A stretch of 64,000 bases of DNA from Sphingomonas corticis (GCF_012035195.1 NZ_JAAVJH010000006.1:1-64000); one strand, 5' to 3'; counted from the first letter of the stretch, positions 33,624 through 46,882 are shown. The notes: generated by a model not told the origin, from the sequence alone. Numbers and translations are program-made.

Positions 33624-33785
33624 GGGCGCCGACGGCTCGCGCCGGCGCGGGCGGCAGGTGGTTCACGCGGAGACGCCGAGGGTCTCGCGCGCGGTGATCC
33701 TCCCGCGCAGCGGCAGCCTTCATCCCGCGGCGGGTTGAGAACGCCGAGCGGTCGAGCGAAGCATCCCGGCGCTTCGCGCGGCCCC

Positions 33786-34673
33786 TCAATCCCACGCGCC
33801 TTCGTCCACCACCTCGCGCAGGAAGGCGACGAACGCCGTCACCGCCGCGGGTACCGCGCCCGGGGCGTGGACGGCGTAGACGGCCACGTCCGCCGATCCC
33901 TCCCATTCCGGCAGCACGCGCACCAGCGCGCCCGTGCGGAGCGCCGCGCCGACGTCCCATCGCGAGCGCAGCGCGATGCCCACGCCGGTCAGCGCCAGCT
34001 CGCGCACCATTTCGCTTGAATTGGTGGCGACCGCGCTGTGCACCTCCACCGTCGCGGCGCGGCGGCCCGCGGCGAGGCGCCACGGCGACTGGCCTTCCGC
34101 GGCGAGCAGGCGGTGGCGCGACAGATCGGCGATGGAGGCCGGCGCGCCGGCCGCGTCGAGATAGGCGGGCGCCGCGCACAGCACGCGGCGGCTGGCGGCG
34201 AGCCGGTGCGCCACCAGCGGCGGCGGCACCGCCGCGGCGATCCGCACCGCCACGTCGATCCGCCCCGCCGTCAGGTCGGCGAAGCCGTCGGACAGGTCGA
34301 GCGACAGCGCCACCGCCGGATGCGCCGCGAGGAACCGGTGCAGGTGCGGCGCGACGTGGAGCCGTCCGAACGAGGTCGGCGCGGTGACGCGCAGCGGCCC
34401 CGCCGGCGTCAGCCGCGCGCCCGCGACCCGCGCCTCCGCCGCCTCCAGCGCCGCGAGGATCGGCGACAGGTCGGCGCGGAACCGCTCCCCTGCCGATGTC
34501 AGCACCAGCCGCCGGGTGGTGCGGTGGACCAGCCGGACCCCCAGCCGCTGCTCCAGCCGCGCCAGCCGCTTGGACACCTGCGCCGGCGACTGGCCGATCG
34601 CCCGCGCCGCCGCCGACAGGCTGCCTTCCGTGGCGACGCGCAGGAACAGCGCGTAATCGGGATCGAGCGGCAC
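33786..34673 (-). CDS. LysR-family transcriptional regulator
   Basis: A 295-aa LysR regulator with GTG start. The N-terminal helix-turn-helix reads S-L-S-A-A-A-R-A-I-G-Q-S-P-A-Q-V-S-K-R (about 15-33), followed by the linker helix and a type 2 periplasmic-binding-like effector domain. The pattern R-L-V-H-R-T-T-R-R-L is typical of the CrgA/AaeR-like branch. It faces the acyl-CoA ligase tail to tail; the 162 bp between them contain GC-rich inverted repeats but no gene. Target genes unknown; the downstream CsaA-like gene is read toward it and is not divergent. Confidence 0.92.
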   Translation of the reverse strand: MPLDPDYALFLRVATEGSLSAAARAIGQSPAQVSKRLARLEQRLGVRLVHRTTRRLVLTSAGERFRADLSPILAALEAAEARVAGARLTPAGPLRVTAPTSFGRLHVAPHLHRFLAAHPAVALSLDLSDGFADLTAGRIDVAVRIAAAVPPPLVAHRLAASRRVLCAAPAYLDAAGAPASIADLSRHRLLAAEGQSPWRLAAGRRAATVEVHSAVATNSSEMVRELALTGVGIALRSRWDVGAALRTGALVRVLPEWEGSADVAVYAVHAPGAVPAAVTAFVAFLREVVDEGAWD

Positions 34674-34682
34674 GGGTCCCCG

Positions 34683-35054
34683 CTAGAACAGGCGTCCGCC
34701 GTCCGGCACCGGGCGATCCGGCGCGACCAGGACGACGCGGCCCTGCGCGTCGGGAAAGCCCAAGGTGAGCACCTCGCTCATGAACTTGCCGATCTGTCGC
34801 GGCGGGAAGTTGACCACCGCCGCCACCTGTCGCCCCACCAGCGCCTCCGCCGTGTAGAGCTCGGTGATCTGCGCCGACGACCGCTTGCGGCCGATCGCCG
34901 GGCCGAAGTCGATCAACAGCTTGATCGCCGGCTTTCGCGCCTCCGGAAAGGCGTCCACCGACACGATCGTGCCGACGCGCACGTCCACCTTCATGAAATC
35001 GTCGAAGGCGATGGCGGGCGCCGCGCCCGCGTCGGGATCGGGAACGACGTGCAT
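34683..35054 (-). CDS. csaA: CsaA-type tRNA-binding domain protein
   Basis: A 123-aa OB-fold protein of the tRNA_bind/CsaA family: F-M-K-V-D-V-R-V-G-T-I, P-A-I-K-L-L-I-D-F-G, K-R-S-S-A-Q-I-T, V-V-N-F-P-P-R-Q-I-G and S-E-V-L-T-L-G. CsaA is a small dimeric chaperone-like or tRNA-binding protein. The ATG at 35054 lies 5 bp after the glutathione transferase gene, so the two are probably cotranscribed. Confidence 0.88.
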   Translation of the reverse strand: MHVVPDPDAGAAPAIAFDDFMKVDVRVGTIVSVDAFPEARKPAIKLLIDFGPAIGRKRSSAQITELYTAEALVGRQVAAVVNFPPRQIGKFMSEVLTLGFPDAQGRVVLVAPDRPVPDGGRLF

Positions 35055-35059
35055 GGCGG

Positions 35060-35731
35060 TCAGAAGTCCGGATTCTCGTAGTAGTTCGGCGGCTCGATCC
35101 CGCTCAGCCGCTCGGCCAGCAGCGGGCGGAAGCTGCGGCGGCTCTTGAACGCGGCGTACCATGCCTTCGCGTGCGCGTGCCCGGTCCAGTCGATCCCGCC
35201 GAGATAGTCGGCGACGCTGATCTGCGCCGCGGCGGCGAGATCGGCGAGGCTGATCGTCGCTCCCGCGATCCACTTCCGGTGGTCGAGCAGGAAGTCGATA
35301 TAATCGAGGTGCCCGACCGCAGACTTCATCGCCTCGCGCAGCCGCGAGGCGTCGGGCGCCGTGCGGTGGACGACGCGCTTCAGCATCCGCTCGTCCAGCA
35401 GCGGCTGCGTCACGTCGCGATAGAAATGCGTGTCGAACCAGGTGACGAGGCGGCGGATCTCCGCACGGTTGGAGGCGGTGCCGTTGATCATCGCGACGCG
35501 ATCGACGGTCTCCTCGAGATATTCGCAGATCGCCATCGAATCGACCAGCACCACGTCGCGCTCGCCGTCGACCATCACCGGGGTCTGTCCCGCTGGGTTC
35601 ATGTCGATGAAGGCGTCGCGCCGCTCCCACGGGTTCTCGCGCACCAGCTGGTAGCCGACGTCCTTCTCGTTGAGGAGGATGCGGACCTTGCGCGTGAAGG
35701 GGCACAGGGGGAACTGGTGCAACTGCCACAT
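35060..35731 (-). CDS. Glutathione S-transferase family protein
   Basis: A 223-aa protein with an N-terminal thioredoxin-like domain (Q-F-P-L-C-P-F-T-R-K-V-R; C-P-F in the active-site position) and I-D-M-N-P-A-G-Q-T-P-V-M-V-D for glutathione binding. The C-terminal all-helical domain has the N-capping motif I-A-G-A-T-I-S-L-A-D-L. The closing P-P-N-Y-Y-E-N-P-D-F is a recurrent tail in alphaproteobacterial relatives. The role (conjugation or glutathione-dependent reduction) cannot be decided. There is no link to the phenylalanine pathway genes further along, despite maleylacetoacetate isomerase being a GST. Confidence 0.9.
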   Translation of the reverse strand: MWQLHQFPLCPFTRKVRILLNEKDVGYQLVRENPWERRDAFIDMNPAGQTPVMVDGERDVVLVDSMAICEYLEETVDRVAMINGTASNRAEIRRLVTWFDTHFYRDVTQPLLDERMLKRVVHRTAPDASRLREAMKSAVGHLDYIDFLLDHRKWIAGATISLADLAAAAQISVADYLGGIDWTGHAHAKAWYAAFKSRRSFRPLLAERLSGIEPPNYYENPDF

Positions 35732-35793
35732 GACGTGCCTGTTACGGCGAAAGGGCCCGGTGGGGGAAGGGGGAGGCTGGGGAATCCGGCCGG

Positions 35794-35823
35794 TTCTAGA
35801 ACACGGCTTGGCATGTTATAGAA
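35794..35823 (+). promoter_or_regulatory. Candidate VapBC operator/promoter boxes
   Basis: The palindrome TTCTAGAA (35794-35801) is followed 22 bp later by a one-mismatch copy TTATAGAA (35816-35823), i.e. two helical turns apart and directly before the vapB ATG. The second box could also hold the -10 element (TATAGA). Such paired boxes suit cooperative autorepression by a VapBC complex; this is inference. Confidence 0.4.
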
Positions 35824-35827
35824 AGCC

Positions 35828-36070
35828 ATGGGCATCAGCATCAAGCACGACGAGATCGAGCGCGCGATCCGCCAGCTGGCGAGCGAGCGCAACCTGTCGC
35901 TGACCGACGCGATCGGGCTGGCGGTGCGGCGCGAGCTGGAGCGGTCGGAAGGCACGCCGACCCTGGCGGAGAAGATCCGGCGCATCCAGGATCGGGTGGC
36001 GGCGCGAGGCGTGACCTTCATCGATGCCGACGAGATCATCGGATATGACGAGAACGGATTGCCGACTTGA
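35828..36070 (+). CDS. vapB: VapB-family antitoxin
   Basis: An 80-aa protein of the short VapB/Rv0623-like (PSK) transcription-factor family: I-S-I-K-H-D-E-I-E-R-A-I-R-Q-L-A at the start and S-L-T-D-A-I-G-L-A-V-R-R-E-L form the DNA-binding half; the C-terminal tail wraps the toxin and contains G-Y-D-E-N-G-L-P. The stop codon overlaps the vapC TTG start, so antitoxin and toxin are translationally coupled. Confidence 0.88.
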   Translation: MGISIKHDEIERAIRQLASERNLSLTDAIGLAVRRELERSEGTPTLAEKIRRIQDRVAARGVTFIDADEIIGYDENGLPT

Positions 36071-36456
36071 TCGCGGTCGACACGTCGGCATTGATCGCGA
36101 TCTTGAAGGGCGAACCCGAAGCGGCGGCTCTGGCCAGGGCGATCGACCGCGCCGATCGCATCCTCTTCGGCGCACCTTCGCTGTTGGAGGCCAGGATCGT
36201 GGCGAGGCAACAGCGTCCTCCGGTCGACGATCTGCTCGACGAGCTCCTCCTCGATATCGGTGCCGAGATCGTCGACTTCACCGCCGCCCACGTCGATGCC
36301 GCTACCGACGCCTTCCTGAGCTACGGCAAGGGGCGGCACCCGGCCGCGCTGAACTACGGCGACTGCATGGCCTATGCGATCGCCCGCGTCGCCGGCTGCC
36401 CGTTGCTCTACAAGGGCGAGGATTTCGCGCGGACCGACGTCCGTCGGGCCGGATAG
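36067..36456 (+). CDS. vapC: VapC-family PIN-domain toxin ribonuclease
   Basis: A 129-aa PIN-domain protein that cleaves RNA, often initiator tRNA or the sarcin-ricin loop. The acidic metal ligands are visible: D5 in V-D-T-S-A-L-I-A, E41 in S-L-L-E-A-R, D99 in L-N-Y-G-D-C and D119 in K-G-E-D-F. All four are present, so the toxin appears intact. The rare TTG start overlapping the antitoxin stop (TTGA) would keep toxin output below antitoxin output. Confidence 0.9.
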   Translation: MIAVDTSALIAILKGEPEAAALARAIDRADRILFGAPSLLEARIVARQQRPPVDDLLDELLLDIGAEIVDFTAAHVDAATDAFLSYGKGRHPAALNYGDCMAYAIARVAGCPLLYKGEDFARTDVRRAG

Positions 36457-36949
36457 ATGCCGCCGGCCATCGTCGCGGCGCTCGGCACCGCGATCGCCTT
36501 CGCCATCGGGCTGACCTTGCCCGACGCGGACCTTCACCTGTGGCTCGGCCACCGCAGCGGCGTGACGCACAGCATCCTGCCCGCCGCGCTGCTGCTCGCC
36601 CGGCGCGCGTGGCGCGCTGCGGCCTGCGGCATGGCGGCGGGGACTGGGCTGCATCTGGCGGCGGACAGCTTCCCCAACCGCATGGTCGGTTACGCCACCG
36701 TGAAGCTGCCCGGCCTCGGCGCGCTGCCCGCGGCGGAAAGCTACGCCTGGCTCGCGCTCAACGCGGTGGCGGCACTCGCGCTCGCGGCGTGGCTGGCGCG
36801 ACGGCTCCACGCGCCGGCGGCCGCGCTGCTGCTGGCGGGCGGCTTCCTGTTCGCCGGCGCGGGCTATCTGTGGCGCACGGACGGCGGCTGGCCGGTGCTC
36901 GCCATCGTCGCCGCGCTCGGCTGGGCGGGATGGCGAGTCCGGCGGCGGA

Positions 36950-36969
<20 letters not shown>
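36457..36969 (+). CDS. Small integral membrane protein (YdjM-like metal-dependent hydrolase fold)
   Basis: A 170-aa protein whose ATG directly follows the vapC stop. It has about four hydrophobic helices. The motif H-R-S-G-V-T-H-S-I-L (about 31-40) and G-L-H-L-A-A-D-S-F-P (66-75) resemble the H-R-x-x-T-H-S and H-x-x-x-D motifs of YdjM/membrane-bound metal-dependent hydrolases. Function unknown. Its 3' end overlaps the gltB 3' end by 20 bp (convergent), which is a tight arrangement. Confidence 0.68.
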
Positions 36970-41469
<4,500 letters not shown>

Positions 41470-41473
<4 letters not shown>

Positions 41474-42249
41474 GGCGTGGTTCCGTTGGGAAGGGAGGTG
41501 GCGGGCGGATCGGAGAGGGCGTCGTCCTCGACGCGCAGCAGCGCGGCGAGCCGCTTTCGCTCGGCCGGCGACAGGTCGGCCATGCGGCGCGGCTTGGGCA
41601 GGGCGGCGGTGGCCGCCTCCGCCGTCTTCGCCATCGCGGGCAGGTCCTTCAGCAGCTCGGGCGCGAAGGCCTGCATCTCGGCCATCAGCTCGGGATCCAT
41701 GTAGATCCCCATCGACTCCGCGGCGTAATAGCTGCCGGTGGCCGTGCGGAAGAAGGCGTCAAGGTCGCGCAACTGGCCCAGGTCGAACTTGCGCGCATAG
41801 GCGCGCGCGAGGCCGCTGCGCACCCGGGGTTCCAGGCGCGTCATCGTCACGCTCATCGCGTCCATCATGGCGCGCATCCCGATCCGCGTCCGCTCGCGGT
41901 AGTGCGGGTCGTAGATCTCCATCACCTGCGCCAGCGACGCCTGCGGCAGCTTGGACGCTTCCGCCTCGTCCATCCCGCCGATCGCCGCCAGCTGGCGCAT
42001 CGGCAGCGCCCCCGCGGTGTCGACGATGCTGCCGAGCATCCGGTCCATCGTGCCGCCCATCAGCCTCTTGTAGGTGCCGACCGGGAACACCTTGTCGACG
42101 ACGACGGTCGCCAGCGCGAGCCGCTGCGGATCGATCGCGGGGGCGGCGGGCACGGAAGGGGCGGCGGCCGGCACCACGGGCGCCTGCGCGGCGGCGGACG
42201 GGACCGCTGCAGCGACGGCGGCGGCCAGGAGAAGGCGCCGCGCCATCAT
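41470..42249 (-). CDS. Secreted DUF2059-like protein, longer copy
   Basis: A 259-aa exported protein. The signal peptide is L-L-L-A-A-A-V-A-A-A-V-P-S-A-A-A and a Pro/Ala/Val linker follows. The middle resembles DUF2059: Y-A-R-K-F-D-L-G-Q-L-R-D-L-D-A-F-F-R-T-A-T-G with the family F-(S/D)-x-x-(E/Q)-L-x-x-L-x-x-F-(F/Y) pattern. A charged tail with L-S-P-A-E-R-K-R-L follows. It overlaps both neighbours by 4 nt (ATGA), in gltD-DUF2059-DUF2059-gltB. Role unknown; probably periplasmic. Confidence 0.78.
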
Positions 42250-42827
42250 TTCGGCACCGCGGTGGAGGCGGCGGCGATGCTGGCGGAGATCCGCGGCTGC
42301 GCCCGCTGGAGGAAGGCGGTCATCTCCTGCGCCATCGCCATGCGCAGCGAGGAGGATCGCTCCGCCTCCTTGCGCCCCACGGCGGACGAGAGATAGGCGG
42401 TGATGGCATCGCGATGCGCCGCCGGCAGCTCCAGCGTGCCGCCGCGTCCCGCCGCCTGCTGCATCGCGCGCGTCAGCGCCGCGCCCGCCGGCGACGACCA
42501 GAAGGCGGCGACCGACGCCAGCTCGTCCGCCGAGTAATTGTTGCGGTAATCGCGCTCCACCAGCGCCACCAGCCGCGGGATGCCGTCGCCGTTCAGCTGG
42601 CGCGACAGCTCGGTGCGTCCCGCGGCGCGCATCCGCGCCAGCCGCTTCTTCTCCACCGGCGTCGCCGCCTTGCCCCCGCTGCGCGCGAAGCTGGCGGCGA
42701 ACTGGCGGTCGAACTGTGCCAGCGCCTCGGCCAGCGCGCGCGGCGGCTGCACCGTCGCGAGCGCGATCCGCTGCGCCGCGCCGGACGGCGCCGGCGCGGC
42801 GGCGAGCATGGCGACGGCGACGATCAT
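42246..42827 (-). CDS. Secreted DUF2059-family protein, shorter copy
   Basis: A 193-aa protein with a weak signal peptide (I-V-A-V-A-M-L-A-A-A-P-A). The DUF2059 core Y-S-A-D-E-L-A-S-V-A-A-F-W-S-S-P-A-G-A-A-L is clear at about 98-118. It is a diverged paralogue of the next gene. Its ATG overlaps the gltD stop and its stop overlaps the longer copy, so all four genes in this operon are coupled. Function unknown. Confidence 0.8.
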   Translation of the reverse strand: MIVAVAMLAAAPAPSGAAQRIALATVQPPRALAEALAQFDRQFAASFARSGGKAATPVEKKRLARMRAAGRTELSRQLNGDGIPRLVALVERDYRNNYSADELASVAAFWSSPAGAALTRAMQQAAGRGGTLELPAAHRDAITAYLSSAVGRKEAERSSSLRMAMAQEMTAFLQRAQPRISASIAAASTAVPK

Positions 42828-44266
42828 GCCGCCACCTTCTCCCCGGCGCGCGCCTTGGCCTTCAGCCACTTGTGCATCGTCGCCGCCACGTCGCGGCCGT
42901 CGCGGATCGCCCACACCACCAGGCTGGCGCCGCGCACGATGTCGCCCGCGGCGAACACGCCGTCCAGGCTGGTCATCAGCGACTTGGGATCGACCAGCAG
43001 CGTACCCCAGCGCGTCACGCCCAGCTCCGGCGCGTTCCACAGGTGCGGCAGCTCTTCCGCGTCGAAGCCCAGCGCCTTGATGACCATGTCCGCCGGCAAA
43101 TCCTGCGTCGCGCCGGGGTCCACCTCCGGCGCGCGCCGGCCGCTGGCGTCGGCGCGGCCCAGCCGCATCCGGTTGGCGCGTACCGCCGTCACCCGGTCCG
43201 CGTCGACGGCGAATCGCTCCGGCGCGGCGAGCCACACGAACTCGACGCCCTCCTCCTCGGCATTGGCCACCTCGCGCTGGCTGCCGGGCATGTTGGCGCG
43301 GTCGCGGCGATAGAGGCAGCGGACCGAGGCGGCGCCCTGCCGCACCGCCGTCCGCACGCAATCCATCGCGGTGTCGCCGCCGCCGATCACGACGACGTGC
43401 TTGCCCGCCGCGTTCAGGCTGCCGTCCTCGAACTCGGGCACCGCGTCGCCGAAGCTCTTGCGGTTGGAGGCGGTGAGATAGTCGAGCGCGGCGATGACGC
43501 CGCCCGCCTCGTTCCCGGCCACGTCGATCGCCCGCGCCTTGTAGACACCCGTCGCGACCAGCAGCGCGTCGTGCCGCGCGCGCAGCTCCGCCAGCGTCGC
43601 GTCGCGCCCCACTTCGAAGCCTTCGTGGAAGACGATGCCGCCCTCCTTCAGCCGGTCGACCCGGCGCATGACGACGGGCTTCTCCAGCTTGAAGCCCGGG
43701 ATGCCATAGGTCAGCAATCCGCCCGCGCGGTCGTGGCGGTCGTAGACGTGGACGTCGTAGCCGTGCCCGCGCAGATATTCCGCCGCGGTCAGGCCCGCCG
43801 GCCCGGCGCCGATCACGCCCACCGACTGTCCCCGCGCCGGGCCGGGCACCAATGGCTCGACCCAGCCCTCCGCCCAGGCGGTGTCGGTGATGAACTTCTC
43901 GACCGAGCCGATCGTCACCGCGCCGTGGCCGGTGAACTCGATCACGCAATTGCCCTCGCACAGTCGATCCTGCGGGCAGATGCGGCCGCAGATCTCCGGC
44001 ATCGTCGAGGTGCTGTTGCTCAGCTCATAGGCCTCGCGCAGCCGCCCCTCGGCGGTCAGGCGCAGCCAGTCGGGGATGTGGTTGTGCAGCGGGCAGTGAA
44101 CCGAGCAATAGGGCACGCCACACTGCGAACAGCGCCCGGCCTGGTCCTCCGCCGCGGGCGGAGCGTAGCGCTCCGCGATCTCGCGGAAGTCCGCGGCCCG
44201 CGCCGTCGCATCGCGCTTGGCGGGATAGCTCTGGGAGCGATCTACGAACTTCAGCATGTCGGCCAT
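42824..44266 (-). CDS. gltD: Glutamate synthase (NADPH) small subunit
   Basis: A 480-aa GOGAT beta subunit that passes electrons from NADPH to the large subunit. N-terminal 4Fe-4S cysteines: C-S-Q-C-G-V-P-Y-C-S-V-H-C-P and C-G-R-I-C-P-Q-D-R-L-C-E-G-N-C. The FAD motif is G-V-I-G-A-G-P-A-G-L and the NADPH motif V-V-V-I-G-G-G-D-T-A-M-D-C. The ATG at 44266 has GGAAGGA upstream and starts the family N-terminus; the frame is open 12 codons further upstream. First gene of the operon. Confidence 0.97.
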   Translation of the reverse strand: MADMLKFVDRSQSYPAKRDATARAADFREIAERYAPPAAEDQAGRCSQCGVPYCSVHCPLHNHIPDWLRLTAEGRLREAYELSNSTSTMPEICGRICPQDRLCEGNCVIEFTGHGAVTIGSVEKFITDTAWAEGWVEPLVPGPARGQSVGVIGAGPAGLTAAEYLRGHGYDVHVYDRHDRAGGLLTYGIPGFKLEKPVVMRRVDRLKEGGIVFHEGFEVGRDATLAELRARHDALLVATGVYKARAIDVAGNEAGGVIAALDYLTASNRKSFGDAVPEFEDGSLNAAGKHVVVIGGGDTAMDCVRTAVRQGAASVRCLYRRDRANMPGSQREVANAEEEGVEFVWLAAPERFAVDADRVTAVRANRMRLGRADASGRRAPEVDPGATQDLPADMVIKALGFDAEELPHLWNAPELGVTRWGTLLVDPKSLMTSLDGVFAAGDIVRGASLVVWAIRDGRDVAATMHKWLKAKARAGEKVAA

Positions 44267-44421
44267 CGGTGCGTCCTTCCGAGGCCGAACTCTCACAATC
44301 ACGCGCCAGAGTCACGTGCTTTCACACAGATGGGGCGCGAACCGGACCTATAAAGTTCGCGGATCACCTGTCCTGAGAGCGTATCGCAACAACCTGGCGC
44401 TAAATCAATACCGATCCGGAC

Positions 44422-45219
44422 CTAACTGTACAAAAACCCTAGGGCCAGGGCACCCGCGACGATCCGATACCAGGCGAACGGGGCAAATCCGTGCTTCGTC
44501 ACGACCGCCAGGAACGCCTTCACCACGGCGAGCGCCACCACGAAGGACACGACGAACCCGATCGCGATCAGCTGCACGTCGCCCCCGGTGATCGCGTCGC
44601 GATGCTTAACGAGCTGCAGCACGGTGGCGCCCGTCAGCGTCGGCAGCGCCAGGAAGAACGAGAATTCCGCCGCGGTCCGGCGGTCGATGCCGAGCGCCAT
44701 CGCGCCCATGATGGTCGCGCCCGACCGGCTGACCCCCGGGATCATCGCGATGCATTGCACCAGCCCGATCTTCAGCGACTGGCCGCTCGACACGCCCGAG
44801 ATGCCGCCGACCGTGTGCGTCTTCGCCAGCCGCTCGATGACGAGGATCGCGATGCCGCCGGCGATCAGCGCCCAGGCGACCGTCACCGCGCTCTCCAGCA
44901 GCGCCTCGATCTCATCGTTGAAGGCGAGCCCCAGCGCCACCGCGGGCACGAAGGCGAGCAGCAGATTGCGCACGAACGCGACCGACTGCGGCTCGCGCTT
45001 GGCGAGGCCCGTCGCGACGGCGAGGAAGGTGCGCCAGTACAGCGCCACGATGGCGAGGATCGCGCCGGGCTGGATCGCGATGTTGAACACCGCCCAGCGC
45101 TTGGGATCGTAGCCGAGCAGTTCGGTCGCGAGCACCAGGTGCCCAGTGGAAGACACGGGCAGGAATTCCGTCACCCCCTCCACGATGCCGAGGAGGATGG
45201 CGGTCAGGACGTCGTTCAC
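44422..45219 (-). CDS. uppP: Undecaprenyl-diphosphatase (UppP/BacA)
   Basis: A 265-aa multi-pass membrane protein that recycles the lipid carrier for peptidoglycan and O-antigen and gives bacitracin tolerance. The N-terminal G-I-V-E-G-V-T-E-F-L-P-V-S-S-T-G-H-L and the C-terminal I-P-G-V-S-R-S-G-A-T motifs hold the catalytic residues. GTG start with an AGGAG ribosome site that overlaps the upstream stop codon, so it is coupled to the preceding reductase gene. Confidence 0.96.
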   Translation of the reverse strand: MNDVLTAILLGIVEGVTEFLPVSSTGHLVLATELLGYDPKRWAVFNIAIQPGAILAIVALYWRTFLAVATGLAKREPQSVAFVRNLLLAFVPAVALGLAFNDEIEALLESAVTVAWALIAGGIAILVIERLAKTHTVGGISGVSSGQSLKIGLVQCIAMIPGVSRSGATIMGAMALGIDRRTAAEFSFFLALPTLTGATVLQLVKHRDAITGGDVQLIAIGFVVSFVVALAVVKAFLAVVTKHGFAPFAWYRIVAGALALGFLYS

Positions 45220-45231
45220 GGGTGCGATCTC

Positions 45232-46161
45232 CTAGGCGCGGGCGCTCGCCTGCTGGCCGAACCGCCCGGCACGGACGTAGCGGACCAGCCACTTGTCGGC
45301 CACCGCCTCCAGCGGGGTGCGCGCCACGCCCAGCGCGTCGAGCCCCTCGGCACCGTTCGCCACCACCGCGTCGCGCTGCAGCAGCTTCCACTGGTCGCCC
45401 GACAGCGGCGAGAAGGGGAGGGCGGCGACCACGCCGCCGAGCACGTCGGGCAGCGGCAGCAGCCGGGGCTTGCGGCCGATCAACGCGGCGATCCGCTCGT
45501 GCAGCGCCAGCATGGTCAGCACTTCCGGACCGCCGAGCTCGAAGGTGCGCCCGCCGAACGCCGCCGGATCGCCCAGCGCGGCCATCACCGCCTGCGCGAC
45601 GTCGCCGACGAACACGGGCTGGAAGCGGGTGTCGGGCTTCAGCACCGGCACGACCGGCAGGGCGGCAATCATCCCGGCGAAGCGGTTGATGAATTGATCC
45701 TCGCGGCCGAACACGGTGGTGGGACGCAGGATCGTCGCGCCGGCATGCGCGCCACGCACCGCCTCTTCGCCCGCCGCCTTGGTGCGGGCATAACGCGCGG
45801 GCGATGCCGCGTCGGCCCCGACCGCGGACACGTGGACCAGCGACGCCCCGCCCGCCGCAGCGGCCTCGGCGATCGCGCGCGGCCCCTCCACGTGGATCCG
45901 CTCGAGATTGCCGTCGAACGCGCCGACCAGGTTCACCACCGCGTCCGCGCCGTGGACGGCGCGCGCGATCGTGTCCGGCCGGGTGACGTCGGCGGCGACG
46001 AACTGCGTCTGCCCCAGCGCGCTCAGCGGGCGCAGGAAGAACGCCTTGCGCGGATCCCGCTCCGCCACGCGCACCCGCGCGCCGGTGGAGAGCAGCGCCT
46101 GCGCGACGTAGCGGCCGATAAAGCCGCCGCCGCCGATCAGCGTGACCAGTTTGTCCTTCAT
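45232..46161 (-). CDS. NDUFA9-like NAD(P)-binding protein (atypical SDR)
   Basis: A 309-aa atypical short-chain dehydrogenase. The dinucleotide motif G-G-G-G-F-I-G-R is close to the N-terminus (8-15), with V-N-L-V-G-A-F and a Y-x-x-x-K-type segment R-Y-A-R-T-K-A-A-G-E. This is the complex I NDUFA9-like group common in alphaproteobacteria, where it may assist complex I or lipid metabolism. It starts at 46161 (ATG); the frame is open upstream. The uppP gene follows 12 bp downstream. Confidence 0.85.
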   Translation of the reverse strand: MKDKLVTLIGGGGFIGRYVAQALLSTGARVRVAERDPRKAFFLRPLSALGQTQFVAADVTRPDTIARAVHGADAVVNLVGAFDGNLERIHVEGPRAIAEAAAAGGASLVHVSAVGADAASPARYARTKAAGEEAVRGAHAGATILRPTTVFGREDQFINRFAGMIAALPVVPVLKPDTRFQPVFVGDVAQAVMAALGDPAAFGGRTFELGGPEVLTMLALHERIAALIGRKPRLLPLPDVLGGVVAALPFSPLSGDQWKLLQRDAVVANGAEGLDALGVARTPLEAVADKWLVRYVRAGRFGQQASARA

Positions 46162-46220
46162 CACCACAACCCGCCTCGCACCTTTTTTCGCTGCGCCGCC
46201 TCTGCCGTGCGAAACCCCCG

Positions 46221-46250
46221 TTGACAAGGTCGCTGACCCTCTCGTAGAGG
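46221..46250 (+). promoter_or_regulatory. Probable tRNA-Leu promoter
   Basis: A TTGACA hexamer at 46221-46226 is followed, after 18 bp, by TAGAGG (46245-46250), about 35 bp before the tRNA. The -35 is a perfect consensus; the -10 is weak, as is common in GC-rich alphaproteobacteria. Confidence 0.5.
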
Positions 46251-46285
46251 CGCCCGCCTACCGGGGCTTCACCGAGGCCCCCCGT

Positions 46286-46372
46286 GCCCAGATGGCGGAA
46301 TTGGTAGACGCACCGTCTTCAGGTGGCGGCGCTGGTAACGGCGTGGAGGTTCGAGTCCTCTTCTGGGCACCA
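46286..46372 (+). tRNA. tRNA-Leu (anticodon CAG)
   Basis: An 87-nt class II tRNA with CCA encoded. Acceptor GCCCAGA (46286-46292) pairs with TCTGGGC (46362-46368); discriminator A and CCA follow. D-loop has AATTGGTAGAC; anticodon stem CCGTC/GGCGG encloses loop TTCAGGT, giving CAG (reads CUG, a dominant Leu codon in GC-rich genes). A long variable arm (GCGCTGGTAACGGCGT) and GGTTCGAGTCC T-arm are present. Confidence 0.97.
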
Positions 46373-46411
46373 CTTTCTTTCTGCACGATATTTCCCCTCA
46401 CGGGGACCGCG

Positions 46412-46882
46412 TCACACCGGGAAGGCGGTCGTGTATTTCGTCATCGACAGCGCGAAATGCGACGAGGCGCCCGCGACGGAGGGGTGGCCCAGCAGCGTCT
46501 GCATGAGGAAATGGTTGTAGTCGCCCACGTCGGCGACGACGATCCGCAGCAGATAGTCCCAGTCGCCCGACATCGAGAAGCTCTCGATGATCTCCGGCCG
46601 GCCGTCGACGAAGCGTTCGAAATCCTGTCGCGCCTCGATCGCGTGGGTGCGCATCCGCACGTTGCACAGCACGTTCACGCCACGCCCCACCGCCGCGGGA
46701 TCGACCAGCCGCACCGTGCGCGTCAGCACGCCCGCCGCCTCCAGCGCCTTCACGCGCCGCCAGCACGAGGCGGGAGAGGCGCCGACCCGCTCGGCGAGGT
46801 CGGCGTTGCTGAGCGTGGCGTCGTGCTGGAGCGATGCGACGATCTTGCGGTCGATCGCGTCGAGTTGCTGAACCTGTTTCAT
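46412..46882 (-). CDS. Lrp/AsnC-family transcriptional regulator
   Basis: A 156-aa Lrp/AsnC protein: N-terminal helix-turn-helix (L-D-A-I-D-R-K-I-V-A-S-L then L-S-N-A-D-L-A-E-R-V-G-A-S-P-A-S-C-W-R-R) and a C-terminal RAM effector domain (S-G-D-W-D-Y-L-L-R-I-V-V). It is divergent from phhA with 96 bp between starts, and Lrp-type regulators next to phenylalanine hydroxylase genes are typical, so it probably activates phhA-hppD-hmgA in response to phenylalanine or tyrosine. It converges with the tRNA-Leu. Confidence 0.93.
   Translation of the reverse strand: MKQVQQLDAIDRKIVASLQHDATLSNADLAERVGASPASCWRRVKALEAAGVLTRTVRLVDPAAVGRGVNVLCNVRMRTHAIEARQDFERFVDGRPEIIESFSMSGDWDYLLRIVVADVGDYNHFLMQTLLGHPSVAGASSHFALSMTKYTTAFPV

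Noticed and set aside
35060-35731. Maleylacetoacetate isomerase (maiA) to complete the homogentisate pathway
   Set aside because: The GST has C-P-F rather than the zeta-class S-S-C-x-W motif and lies 11 kb from hppD/hmgA beside a csaA gene.
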